Shown: in pieces, positions 1-8,009 of the stretch
Position numbering within the stretch: the first letter of the stretch is position 1
Layout of the letters: each line of letters opens with the position of its first letter
The notes under the pieces: generated by a model
Database searches by the model: none
What the model saw: only the letters and a program-made list of their open reading frames with translations
Told to the model about the DNA's origin: nothing
Translations under genes and position numbers: made by a program
NCBI GenBank assembly: GCA_009695195.1
Contig: SIBJ01000037.1
Span: 1-34,821 of the forward strand
DNA: 34,821 nt
Source of the DNA: Pedosphaera sp.
GTDB lineage: Bacteria > Verrucomicrobiota > Verrucomicrobiia > Limisphaerales > JADLHS01
Direction: 5' to 3'

Positions 1-60
1 GCGTTGACTGCCAGACAGCAGATGTGAAAATCCAGCGAGGAATGGAGTCGTTTGTTTCAT
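1..60 (-). CDS. Partial transposase-like N-terminus
   Basis: The frame starts at the ATG at 60-58 and runs off the window after 20 codons, beginning MKQTTPFLAGFS. The same start and codons occur at the other end of the window from 34784, so this coding sequence is present in two copies. Its position just inside a sharply bounded repeated end suggests the first gene of an insertion sequence, hence a transposase. The residues seen include no catalytic motif, so the assignment rests on context only. Confidence 0.35.
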   Translation of the reverse strand, partial: MKQTTPFLAGFSHLLSGSQR

Positions 61-146
61 GCGCCACTTTGAAACAACTCGCTCCAAGGATCCAGTTATA
101 TTCGCGTACAATTGCTGACGCGTTTTTCCTTATCTAAGCGCCATTC
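1..146 (-). mobile_element. Left insertion-sequence end, 5' part only
   Basis: Positions 23-146 are an exact inverted copy of 34698-34821 (124 bp by eye). Positions 1-22 continue the same element past the point where the right-hand copy runs out. Similarity stops abruptly at 146/147, which marks one outer end of the element, starting GAATGGCGCTTAGATAAGG when read on the minus strand. About 85 bp inside that end an ATG opens a frame leading out of the window, as expected for a transposase behind its promoter region. The IS family cannot be named from so short a piece. A multicopy element of this kind would also explain why the assembled sequence ends here. Confidence 0.65.
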
Positions 147-243
147 ACGTCAGTCCGCAAAAAAGAATCAGGATGAACAACGCCTTCTTCCAACCGGGCA
201 GGCTGGCGGCGGCGGGACGGGAAGCAGCCGGAGGAGTGCTCAT
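145..243 (-). pseudogene. Membrane-protein N-terminus cut by the left insertion
   Basis: From ATG 243-241 the frame reads a 32-residue start beginning MSTPPAASRPAAASLPGWKK, followed by the hydrophobic run ALFILILFCGLT. A short polar leader, a basic pair and the beginning of a membrane helix are what an inner-membrane protein start looks like. The stop codon TGA is formed across the junction: its T is base 147 of the flank and its GA belongs to the repeated element. I infer that the element inserted just after the first codons and that the rest of the gene lies beyond it, outside the window. The family cannot be told from this piece. There is no strong Shine-Dalgarno sequence, so a chance frame remains possible. 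Confidence 0.4.
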
Positions 244-468
244 CTCAACACGCGATCCCGGGCGGTTTCCAGCGCGGCAACAAAGTCCGCCGGCGGGCGG
301 AACCTCCGGGGAAATCGCGAAACAACACAACGAACATCGGCACAGCGTAGATTCATTCCGCCGGCCATATCAAATCCAAAAATCGCCGCCCCGCGCCGCC
401 GCCAGCCCGCGAACCACTTTACTTTCCCCGTCGGTTGCCGCCACTATCACGGCGCAAAACACGCCGCC
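244..468. other. Divergent intergenic region
   Basis: This 225-bp stretch separates the start of the truncated minus-strand frame from the plus-strand glycosyltransferase start. It is GC-rich and contains a GC-rich near-palindrome around 289-302 (CCGCCGGCGGGCGG). I see no convincing promoter boxes, RNA gene or further coding frame in it. The plus frame stays open through it from position 112, but the residues there are Arg/Ser/Pro-rich and low in complexity, unlike a conserved protein. Confidence 0.4.
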
Positions 469-1614
469 ATGTCAAAATCTCTCAGAGCAACCGTCCGGCG
501 CACGCTGCTGCGTGGCGCGCTCCACGACCGCTGGGCCGCGCGTCGCGGTCGGCAACTGGACCGGGCTTACGCCGAAAATGTTTTGCGCGAGAAGCCGCCG
601 GCATCTGCATCCACAACCGCGCCTTCGCTAACCCATCCCGGCGCGCTGCGGCGGATCTTGTTCATCGCCGATTGCGTCTGGGAGCAGAACTCGCTCACCC
701 CCGAGTTCGCGCGAATCGCGGATACGCGTGTGCTCGATCTCCACCCCGCGCTGGAAAAGAAAAAAACGTCCGAGACCGCGCCGGGAATTGTTTTGCGAAC
801 GGTCAGGGAGTTCGCGCAAAAGGAAACCACCCTCTCGCCGGACGTTATCATCTTCTATGCGCGACCCAATTTGCTTGCCGACGAAGTGTTCGACGCCCTG
901 CGGCATCGCTGGAAGTGTCCGCTGCTCGGCCTAAACCTCGACGACAAGCTCCAGTTTTTCCCGCACGGCATCCTGGCCGACGGCAACGACGACTACGCCC
1001 GCTGGGCGCGCAAGTTCGACCTGAATCTCACAAGCTGTCTCGCCGCGACCGACTGGTATCGCGCGCGCGCTTGCGCGGTCGCCTACGTGCCGCCGGGATT
1101 TCATCCCGCGCCCGGTCTCTCCGCGCCAGCTTCCGCGAACTTCAAACACGAATTCAGTTTTGTCGGGGCGAAACGCTACGAGCGCGAAGTCATCGTCGGG
1201 CAACTCCAACAAGCGGGAATTTCCGTGAAGCTCTTCGGCCGCGACTGGCCCGGCGCGAAGTGGATTGAAAATCCGAACGAAGTCTATCGCGGCAGCCAGT
1301 TGAACCTTGGCATCGGACACCCGACGCCCTCGCTCGCGCTCGCCAACTTGAAGGCGCGCGACTTCGAGTGCCCCGGCGCCGGCGCGTGCTATCTCACCAC
1401 CGCCAACTGGGAGCTCGCGCACCACTTCGACATCGGAAAAGAAATCCTCTGCTACCGCAACGTCGAGGAATTGATCGAACTTTACGCGTTCTATCGCCAG
1501 CGCCCGGCGGACTGTTTGAAGATCGCCCAAGCCGCGTGGCGCCGCTGCGCCGCCGAGCACACGTGGGAAAAACGGTTCCGCAAAGTTTTTTCGGACGCGG
1601 GCATCAAAGTTTAG
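469..1614 (+). CDS. CgeB-like glycosyltransferase
   Basis: This 381-residue protein resembles the CgeB/spore-maturation type of GT-B glycosyltransferase. The C-terminal half shows the family pattern: a nucleotide-sugar-domain core around EFSFVGAKRYEREV and KLFGRDWPG, then SLALANLKARDFECPGAGAC, then a tail with EILCYRNVEELIELYAFYRQ and AEHTWEKRF. Such enzymes transfer a sugar from a nucleotide donor onto a surface glycan or protein; the substrate here is unknown. The ATG at 469 was chosen because the frame upstream, open from 112, is low-complexity and partly inside the mobile element. No clear ribosome-binding site precedes the ATG. A methyltransferase gene follows after 8 bp, so the two are probably cotranscribed. 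Confidence 0.75.
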   Translation: MSKSLRATVRRTLLRGALHDRWAARRGRQLDRAYAENVLREKPPASASTTAPSLTHPGALRRILFIADCVWEQNSLTPEFARIADTRVLDLHPALEKKKTSETAPGIVLRTVREFAQKETTLSPDVIIFYARPNLLADEVFDALRHRWKCPLLGLNLDDKLQFFPHGILADGNDDYARWARKFDLNLTSCLAATDWYRARACAVAYVPPGFHPAPGLSAPASANFKHEFSFVGAKRYEREVIVGQLQQAGISVKLFGRDWPGAKWIENPNEVYRGSQLNLGIGHPTPSLALANLKARDFECPGAGACYLTTANWELAHHFDIGKEILCYRNVEELIELYAFYRQRPADCLKIAQAAWRRCAAEHTWEKRFRKVFSDAGIKV

Positions 1615-1622
1615 ACCGCCGC

Positions 1623-2339
1623 ATGAGCCATCTCGATTACTACAAATTCCAGTCCGAAGCGCGCGGCGTGCGCTCGCTCGACGATGTGCAACGCATCGCC
1701 GCCGAGAAGGCGTATCTCTACGACCGGCTGGTGTTGCCCTGGCTGCCGGCGGATCACGCACGGCCTGTCGCTGAACTCGCCTGCGGCCACGGCAGTTTTC
1801 TCCACTGGCTCAAGACCAAAAACTTTTCCGCCATCGCCGGCGTGGATTCCAGTCCGCCGCAAATCGCCCTCGCGCGGCAAACCGGCGCGCCGGTGGACGA
1901 AGACGACGTGAACCGCTGGCTCGCGCGGCAAACCAAAAATCATTTCGGCGCGCTCGTCGCGATTGATCTCGTCGAACATCTGGCGAAGGACGAGTTCATG
2001 GTGCTGCTCCGCGGCGCGCACACGGCGCTCGCGCCCGGCGGCAGTTTGATTTTGCGGCTGCCCAACGGCGACTCGCCGTTCGTCGGCATGAATTTGTTCA
2101 ACGACATCACGCACGTCTGGACCTACACGCCGAATTGTTTGAACTCGCTGGCGCAGATGCACGGCTTCAAGCGCGCGGAGTTCGCGGACGAAGGCGCGGA
2201 GGCGATCCGCGATCAGCGTTGGCTGAAAGTGCCGCTCGCGAAATTGAGCGCGGGAATTCTGCGCGCGCTCATCCAGGCCGCCACGCGCGAAAAAATCCGC
2301 CACCTCAGCCCGCACCTCTGGGCGCGGTTGGTCAAGTGA
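1623..2339 (+). CDS. SAM-dependent class I methyltransferase
   Basis: A 238-residue protein of the Methyltransf_23/11 type. Motif I is VAELACGHGSF near residue 50, an acidic SAM-ribose position follows in GVDSSPPQ, and motif IV reads LVAIDLVEHLAKDE, with the post-motif region ALAPGGSLILRLPNGDSP. Enzymes of this kind in glycan loci usually methylate sugars or lipid-linked intermediates, but the acceptor cannot be read from the sequence. The ATG at 1623 lies 8 bp behind the glycosyltransferase stop. The last 8 bases overlap the end of the convergent glycosyltransferase gene, which leaves no room for a separate terminator. Confidence 0.8.
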   Translation: MSHLDYYKFQSEARGVRSLDDVQRIAAEKAYLYDRLVLPWLPADHARPVAELACGHGSFLHWLKTKNFSAIAGVDSSPPQIALARQTGAPVDEDDVNRWLARQTKNHFGALVAIDLVEHLAKDEFMVLLRGAHTALAPGGSLILRLPNGDSPFVGMNLFNDITHVWTYTPNCLNSLAQMHGFKRAEFADEGAEAIRDQRWLKVPLAKLSAGILRALIQAATREKIRHLSPHLWARLVK

Positions 2340-3492
2340 CAAAAAGCTTCTCGTAGGCGTCGAGCACGCGTTCCCAATCGTATTTGGTTTCACACGCGGC
2401 GCGGCCCAGCCGGCCGAGTTCGCGGCCAAACCTTTCGTCGTCGAGCAGACGGTTTATGGCCGAGACGGTTTCGCCCCCGGAGGGAGCGACGATGCCGCCG
2501 GGAAATTCGCGGACGCAACCCGCATCGGTTGAAATGAAAGGCACGCCTGCCGCCATCGCGTCCAGAATCGCCAGCGGCTGCGTTTCGTGCTTCGCGCTCA
2601 AGATGAAAACGTCCGCGGCCTGATACGCCGCGTAGATCGTGTCCTTGGGAATCTTTTCGAGGAACTTCACGCGCGCCTTCGGGAAACGCGCGCTCAATTC
2701 GCCGTGCGCGCGGGCGAGTTGCGCGTGATAAGCATTGAACTCCCCGCCGATGAACACGAGCGTCGCATCGCCCCGATTCACCGCCATAAAATCCGCGAGC
2801 GTGGCGAGCTGGTTTTTGCGGTCGTCGTAGTTGGCGACGTTGAGCACGAGAAATTTCGTTTCGATGCCGTGCGCTTTGCGGAAGTCAGGTCGCGCACGTT
2901 TGAATTCCGCGAGATGCACTCCGTTCGGAATCACGCTGATGCGTTCGCGGCAAGTTGCCTGCGCAAGCAGCGCGTCGTAAAACCTCCCGGCATCGCGCCG
3001 CTCGCTGAGAAACACAAGCCGGTCGAACGCCTTCATCATGCGCGGCAACCGCCAGACGTATGGCCGCGCGCGCAGCCACGAACCGGAACCCCACGGGAAA
3101 CGCGGCGAAGGTTTGCGCAAGTGCGCGTCGAAGCCGTGGCTGAGGAGAATTTTTTTTGCCGAGGATTTGGCGAGCACGGGAGTCGCCAGGTCCGTCGCCC
3201 AGTTTTGCCAGCAGTGGAACAGAATGATGTCCGCGGACGCGCTCGCGATGAAATCCTGATATGCCGCGATTTCTCCGCGGTAGCCGGCGCCCGCGAGAAA
3301 ACTGCCGGCGACGTTGAACTGTTTCACCTTTACGCCGGCGGGCAAATCGGCATCAGTGCGACGTGAATCGAAAGTGGTGGCGACTGTGACCTCGTGCCCA
3401 CGCTTCGCGAAACCGGCAGCCTGCGTGCGGGCGACCTCGGCCACGCCGCCCACTTCCGGCGGGAACGTGAAGCTAACGATGAGAATTTTCAC
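2332..3492 (-). CDS. GT4-family glycosyltransferase
   Basis: A 386-residue GT-B glycosyltransferase of the retaining GT4 family. The N-terminus KILIVSFTFPPEVGGVAEVA is the standard acceptor-domain start with a glycine-rich loop. ISVIPNGVHLAEFK links the two domains. The donor site is HETQPLAILDAMAAGVPFIS, where the usual EX7E motif has Asp at the second position. The start is taken as GTG 3492, five bases after the upstream methyltransferase stop and with GGAG close by; the longer frame up to 3603 would run inside that gene and lacks family residues. Its role is probably sugar addition to the surface glycan built by this locus. Confidence 0.85.
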   Translation of the reverse strand: MKILIVSFTFPPEVGGVAEVARTQAAGFAKRGHEVTVATTFDSRRTDADLPAGVKVKQFNVAGSFLAGAGYRGEIAAYQDFIASASADIILFHCWQNWATDLATPVLAKSSAKKILLSHGFDAHLRKPSPRFPWGSGSWLRARPYVWRLPRMMKAFDRLVFLSERRDAGRFYDALLAQATCRERISVIPNGVHLAEFKRARPDFRKAHGIETKFLVLNVANYDDRKNQLATLADFMAVNRGDATLVFIGGEFNAYHAQLARAHGELSARFPKARVKFLEKIPKDTIYAAYQAADVFILSAKHETQPLAILDAMAAGVPFISTDAGCVREFPGGIVAPSGGETVSAINRLLDDERFGRELGRLGRAACETKYDWERVLDAYEKLFVT

Positions 3493-3497
3493 GCGCC

Positions 3498-4265
3498 TCA
3501 AATTTTCTCCGCCCGCACCGCCACGCAAACATAAAGGCTCGCGGGATGGTTGCCGGGCACAACGGCCTGCTCGGGGAACCGATCCGCCAACCAGTTCGTG
3601 CATGGCACGCCGATGACGCCGTAAAATTTTCGCACACTCGCGAGGAGAAAATGCAGTGGCGGTTTTCCGGGAGCGCGAAAATGAAGCACCATTTGATTCC
3701 GCAACTGCGCGAAGGCGCGCATCTCGGTCGTGAGCTTGTAGCTCGTGACTTTTCCGAAGCCGCAGCCGGTGACCAGTTCCTCCAGCCCGCGCGCGGTCCA
3801 GCGCTGAAAATCATTCGGGCAGCCGTGTTCCTCAAACATCCCGTGCGTGGTCAAAATCAACTGCCCGCGCGCGCGCAGGATGCGATGGCACTCGCGCACG
3901 TAGGCTTGCGGATCGCGGATGTGTTCGAGCACCTGCGTCGAGAGCACGACATCGCAACTGTCGCTCGCCTGTCCGCTCGTGCCGTCGCCTGGCAACACCA
4001 CGTCCACCGCCGGATTTTTTTCGATGTCGGCGGCGACGTAACGTTTGCAGTGCGCGAACAGCGGACGATACGGCGCGCCGCCGCAGCCGAAATCGAACAC
4101 TTCGCCGGACACGGTCGCGGCTTCACGGCGCAACCAATCAGCGAGGTCGCGCAGGTGCGGATAATTCACGTCGCGCCAACGCGGAGCCATGCGTTCGCGG
4201 AGATACGCGGCATCGTTCAGCGTTTGCGCGTGCGAGGTGGCGGGCGTTGAGTTGATTTCGTTCAC
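3498..4265 (-). CDS. SAM-dependent class I methyltransferase
   Basis: A 255-residue Methyltransf_11-like enzyme. Motif I is EVFDFGCGGAPYRPLF near residues 55-70, the acidic motif II is YVAADIEKNP, and motif IV reads CDVVLSTQVLEHIRDP, followed by ILRARGQLILTTHG. The frame opens with GTG at 4265 (GTG AAC GAA ATC), since the next in-frame ATG lies inside the conserved N-terminal region. It sits between the flippase (82 bp upstream) and the GT4 gene (5 bp downstream) on the minus strand, suggesting one transcript. A glycan or polyprenyl-linked sugar is the likely substrate, by context only. Confidence 0.8.
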   Translation of the reverse strand: MNEINSTPATSHAQTLNDAAYLRERMAPRWRDVNYPHLRDLADWLRREAATVSGEVFDFGCGGAPYRPLFAHCKRYVAADIEKNPAVDVVLPGDGTSGQASDSCDVVLSTQVLEHIRDPQAYVRECHRILRARGQLILTTHGMFEEHGCPNDFQRWTARGLEELVTGCGFGKVTSYKLTTEMRAFAQLRNQMVLHFRAPGKPPLHFLLASVRKFYGVIGVPCTNWLADRFPEQAVVPGNHPASLYVCVAVRAEKI

Positions 4266-4347
4266 CGTTTGGATTCCGTCGGTAGATTAAACGGAAGGCT
4301 TTGTTTCTGAACAGGAGGAAACGGAGAGAACGGAGGAGAAAACTTTT

Positions 4348-5916
4348 TCACGGCTGGGAAAGCCCGGTCAGCCGCGAAATAATCCGGCGCAACGAGACCG
4401 GTGCGCGATGGATCAACTCGGTTTGCAACGACGCGTCCAGCCCGAACCGCAGCAGCATGACCAAAGTCCAGCCGCCGACGAGCGCGCCGTTGGCCGCGAG
4501 CCGCCACGCGACCGGCAAATCGCGCGTGAACCACCACACCGCCGCGGCCACCGGCGCGGCGCACAGCGCCAGCCGCAGCGATGGGCGATGCCATTCCGCC
4601 ACCTCGCGCCACGATAGCCCGCAGTATGCGCGCGTGCGGCGCAGGCCGTACGGGAGACTGAAAGCGAGGCCGCACCCGAGCGAAAGCGCCAGCATGATCG
4701 TGATGCCGCCGAAGCGATGGAGCAGCGCCATCAGCCCGATGAACACCAGTCCTTCGAGAAAAAAAACGTAGCGCAGAAAACCCAGCTTTTTGCTCTGGCC
4801 GATAAATCCCGTGTGCGCGTGCGTGACGACGCAAAGCACCAGCCACGCGCCGAGCAACCAGTCGTTGAGCGCGAACCAATCGGTCGTCGCGTGGCCCGCG
4901 TCAATTTTTCCGGAGGTCCAGATTTCCACGAACGCCGAGTTGCAGACGGCGAACACCGTGCCCGCCGCGACGCTCAGGCTCGTCGAGGCCACGGCGATTT
5001 GTTTGAAGCGATTGAGCAACCGTTCGCGTTCCGTGCGCACCATCATCTCGGCGAGCGCGGAGCTGGAGAAATCGAAGATTCGATAGAGCAATTGCGCCAG
5101 CACGGTGAACGCGCGCGTGCAGACGTTCCACACCGCCGCGACGTCCAGCCCGAAGAAGCGCGTGAGCAGCAGCGACTGGCTCGCGCTGACCAGTTGCCCG
5201 CCGAGCGCGTAGAGGAAAATATCTCGGCCAAAGGCGAAGAGTTCATCGAATAGCGCGCGATTCGGCCGGCCCCATTCGCCGCGCTGCGGAAAAAAGTTCA
5301 GCCGCGCGCACGCTACCGCCGCCACGATCACGGTCACGACGCTGGTGAGTTGCGACCAGAGAATCGCAAAAACTCCCTGCCCATGCGCGAAGCCGAACCA
5401 CATGATGCCGTAGCTGACGGCGAAGAGCGCGGCCTGCGCGTAGTTCACGATGTCGAAGCGCTGGTGCGCCGTCAGCACCTGGTTGAAAATTCTGCCGACG
5501 AAGGACACGGCGAGCAGACCACACTGCCCGATCATCAGCCACGCGAACGACGCGCGAAATTCCTCCGGCACCTTGAGCAGCGGCCCGAGCGCGAACGCCA
5601 GCGCGACGCTCAACAGGAACGCCAGCGCGCCTTGCACGATTCCCACCAGCGCGCCGACCTGGATCAAACTGCCGTAGCGCCCGTCGCGGCGGCTGTCCTT
5701 GTGATCAATCAGAATCCGCGCGACCGACCCGCTCATGCCGAAGTCCACGAGCGAGAGGTATTGCGCGACGACGCTGGTGGTGGTCCAGAGGCCGAATTCC
5801 GTTTTGCTGAGGTAACGCCACGCGAGCGGCACGGTGGCCAGCGTGTAAACCATGTTCGCCGCCAGCAGCACGTAGCCGGAGGCGAGCGAGTGGGCGAAAT
5901 TGCGAAAGCGCGACAC
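4348..5916 (-). CDS. Wzx-like polysaccharide flippase
   Basis: A 522-residue polytopic membrane protein with roughly a dozen hydrophobic helices. The beginning, LASGYVLLAANMVYTLATVPLAW and TEFGLWTTTSVVAQYLSLVDFG, is typical of the Polysacc_synt/MATE-like exporters that flip lipid-linked oligosaccharides across the inner membrane. The start codon is GTG at 5916; no Shine-Dalgarno site is obvious in the 126-bp gap upstream. It heads the minus-strand run flippase, methyltransferase, GT4. Together with the GT2 and GT-C genes it implies a Wzx-dependent surface glycan, although no Wzy polymerase or Wzz chain-length regulator is evident in the window. Confidence 0.85.
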   Translation of the reverse strand: MSRFRNFAHSLASGYVLLAANMVYTLATVPLAWRYLSKTEFGLWTTTSVVAQYLSLVDFGMSGSVARILIDHKDSRRDGRYGSLIQVGALVGIVQGALAFLLSVALAFALGPLLKVPEEFRASFAWLMIGQCGLLAVSFVGRIFNQVLTAHQRFDIVNYAQAALFAVSYGIMWFGFAHGQGVFAILWSQLTSVVTVIVAAVACARLNFFPQRGEWGRPNRALFDELFAFGRDIFLYALGGQLVSASQSLLLTRFFGLDVAAVWNVCTRAFTVLAQLLYRIFDFSSSALAEMMVRTERERLLNRFKQIAVASTSLSVAAGTVFAVCNSAFVEIWTSGKIDAGHATTDWFALNDWLLGAWLVLCVVTHAHTGFIGQSKKLGFLRYVFFLEGLVFIGLMALLHRFGGITIMLALSLGCGLAFSLPYGLRRTRAYCGLSWREVAEWHRPSLRLALCAAPVAAAVWWFTRDLPVAWRLAANGALVGGWTLVMLLRFGLDASLQTELIHRAPVSLRRIISRLTGLSQP

Positions 5917-6042
5917 TAAAATTCAAATGAAACCGTCAAGCTTCATGCAATTGGTGCGACGGTAACTTCCACCAATGCAGCCGCGGGTACCAGGCGACGC
6001 AAATTCTCTTTTCTCCGTAAGGGAACAATGTCGGGCCCATCA

Positions 6043-6750
6043 TCAGTTTTTTCTAAAAACACAAATGACCGACATGCCTAGCGGCGGCGCGATCAGTCTT
6101 TCGAGCGGCCGCACAACCGGCAGCAGCGCATTCATGATGGCGTAATTGTCATTCGTATGCTGCCGCTGTTTTAATACGCGGCCCTTGATGAACCAGCCCG
6201 GAACGCCGATTAGATTGAAGTAATAAAGCTTCAAGATTTTTCCGGGTTGACCGTCGAAGAGCTTCGCCATGATCTGTTTCGTGTAACGTCGATAGTGCCC
6301 GTCGAGTTCATCCAGCGTGCCGAACAGAAACGGCAGCGCGGGCATTAACAGACACACATGGCCACCGCTGGGAATCGCAGCGATCATATTGCAAACGGCG
6401 AAGGCATCATCGGCGACGTGCTCCACGACGTTGACGCATAGAACCGTGTCCACACCCTTGGCGCGGAGAGATTCCTTCAACTCAGGCTTCGTAATGTCGA
6501 GCCGGGCGGTCTCCACGTTTGAGCGATGACCATGCACCCGCCGTAATTCGGCGAGCAGTTCCTCATCCAGATCAATTCCCAGGTAGAAATCCCGGTCGGC
6601 CAGCAGTTCCGTGAAGTTGCCGAGACCGCAACCCACGTCCGCGACGCGCCGGCCAATGAACGGTTGGAACTGTTCGAACTGCCAGCGGATGTAGGGCTTC
6701 GAGAGTCGGTGCCAACGACGGTAAAATTCGAGATGCGTTTCAGCAGCCAT
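6043..6750 (-). CDS. SAM-dependent class I methyltransferase
   Basis: A 235-residue methyltransferase. Motif I is RVADVGCGLGNFTELL around residues 34-49, the acidic position follows in FYLGIDLDEEL, and motif IV is VDTVLCVNVVEHVADD with AAIPSGGHVCLLMPALPFLF. The stretch DELDGHYRRYTK is found in methyltransferases that accompany dolichol-phosphate-mannose-synthase-like glycosyltransferases. Its start overlaps the end of the upstream GT2 gene by 11 bp, so the two are translationally coupled. Codon use is somewhat less GC-biased than the neighbouring glycan genes. Confidence 0.8.
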   Translation of the reverse strand: MAAETHLEFYRRWHRLSKPYIRWQFEQFQPFIGRRVADVGCGLGNFTELLADRDFYLGIDLDEELLAELRRVHGHRSNVETARLDITKPELKESLRAKGVDTVLCVNVVEHVADDAFAVCNMIAAIPSGGHVCLLMPALPFLFGTLDELDGHYRRYTKQIMAKLFDGQPGKILKLYYFNLIGVPGWFIKGRVLKQRQHTNDNYAIMNALLPVVRPLERLIAPPLGMSVICVFRKN

Positions 6751-7942
6751 GTTCGGGAAGCGTGGGCGGTTTGCGAGCGGCGGTTTTCAATCCAAGCACA
6801 CTCATGAAGAAACTGGAAAAAATTATTTGCACCGCCAGCATCACCAACGTCACCGCTGGAATCAGCCGCCGCAGATTGTCCGCGTACGAGAGTTCACCGT
6901 AACCCGCGAGTTTCCAGATCCAAACTGCCCGTCCGAGCAATACCGCGCCACCCAGCAGAACGAACAGTCCGAACACGATTCCCTTCTCCAAGGTGAACAC
7001 GCGGAACACCCGGTTGAACTTCGGGTCTTCCGGCAACAATCCTTCAGCCACGGCAAAGACCTTGGTGAAAAACGCAAACGCGGTGAGTTGAACGCCGATG
7101 ACGACCGTCATGCACGCGACCGCCAGAGTGCCGACATCCAGCACCACGTTACCGACCGCGAAGCGTCCTTTGAGCGCAAGCACCAAGCTGACGACAGCAC
7201 TGACCGCGGCCAGCAACAATCCCGGCACCAAAAACAACCAGCGCGGCGAATAAATCAACATGAAGCGCAGATGCCGCCAGCCGTCGCGCCACGGTTTGAG
7301 ATGCGGCGGGCGCGAGCGGCCGTCCTTGTGCAGTGTGATGGGAACCTCCGCAATCCGGAGCGACTTGAACGTGGACTTGATCACCATCTCCGACGCGAAC
7401 TCCATGCCGGTCGTCTGCAACTCCATTTTTTCGTACGCCGCCTTGGTGAACCCGCGCAGCCCACAATGAAAATCCTGCGCCGGGCATTTGAAGAACAGCC
7501 GGCCAATAAACGAAAGCACGGGATTGCCCAGCCAGCGGTTTTTCCACGGCATCGCGCCCGGCATGACCGTCCCGCCGCCGCGCGGCATCCGGCAACCCAT
7601 CACCAGATCAAATCCTTCTCGAAGTTTTTGCACAAAGCCGGTGATGCTGGAAAAATCATAGCTGTCGTCCGCATCACCCATGATGATCCACTTCCCCGCC
7701 GCCGCCTCGATACCGCCGCGCAACGCGCTGCCGTAACCTTTGGCTTTCACGGGCACGACGCGCGCGCCGAGTTTTTGTCCGATGGCTTGCGAGCCGTCGG
7801 TGCTGCCGTTGTCGGCGACAATAACTTCGCCGCGCACGCCGGCGCGTTCGAGGCCGGTGCGCGCCTTCTCGATGCAACGCGCGAGCGTTTCGGCCTCGTT
7901 CAGGCACGGCATGACGATGCTCAGTTCGACGTTTGATTGCAT
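6740..7942 (-). CDS. GT2 glycosyltransferase with C-terminal membrane domain (DPM1/DpgD-like)
   Basis: A 400-residue protein. The GT-A domain opens LSIVMPCLNEAETLARC, with the nucleotide-binding VADNGSTDGS near residues 43-51 and the metal-binding DADD at 90-93, then CPAQDFHCGLRGFTK, typical of dolichyl-phosphate-mannose-synthase-like enzymes. The last 160 residues hold about four hydrophobic helices, as in bacterial polyprenyl-phosphate glycosyltransferases. The probable reaction is transfer of a sugar from a nucleotide donor to undecaprenyl phosphate, giving a donor for a GT-C enzyme such as the adjacent 8010-9923 product. ATG 7942 is preferred over a TTG at 7975. Confidence 0.85.
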   Translation of the reverse strand: MQSNVELSIVMPCLNEAETLARCIEKARTGLERAGVRGEVIVADNGSTDGSQAIGQKLGARVVPVKAKGYGSALRGGIEAAAGKWIIMGDADDSYDFSSITGFVQKLREGFDLVMGCRMPRGGGTVMPGAMPWKNRWLGNPVLSFIGRLFFKCPAQDFHCGLRGFTKAAYEKMELQTTGMEFASEMVIKSTFKSLRIAEVPITLHKDGRSRPPHLKPWRDGWRHLRFMLIYSPRWLFLVPGLLLAAVSAVVSLVLALKGRFAVGNVVLDVGTLAVACMTVVIGVQLTAFAFFTKVFAVAEGLLPEDPKFNRVFRVFTLEKGIVFGLFVLLGGAVLLGRAVWIWKLAGYGELSYADNLRRLIPAVTLVMLAVQIIFSSFFMSVLGLKTAARKPPTLPEHGC

Positions 7943-8009
7943 GGACGGAAAAAGTAAGTGGCTGCGCCGTGGCAAAGCAAGTCAGGAAGGTCGTTGTTGC
8001 GGGTTGAAA

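Noticed and set aside
112..468. N-terminal extension of the CgeB-like glycosyltransferase back to 112
   Set aside because: The added 119 residues begin inside the repeated mobile element and are low-complexity; the family start fits ATG 469.
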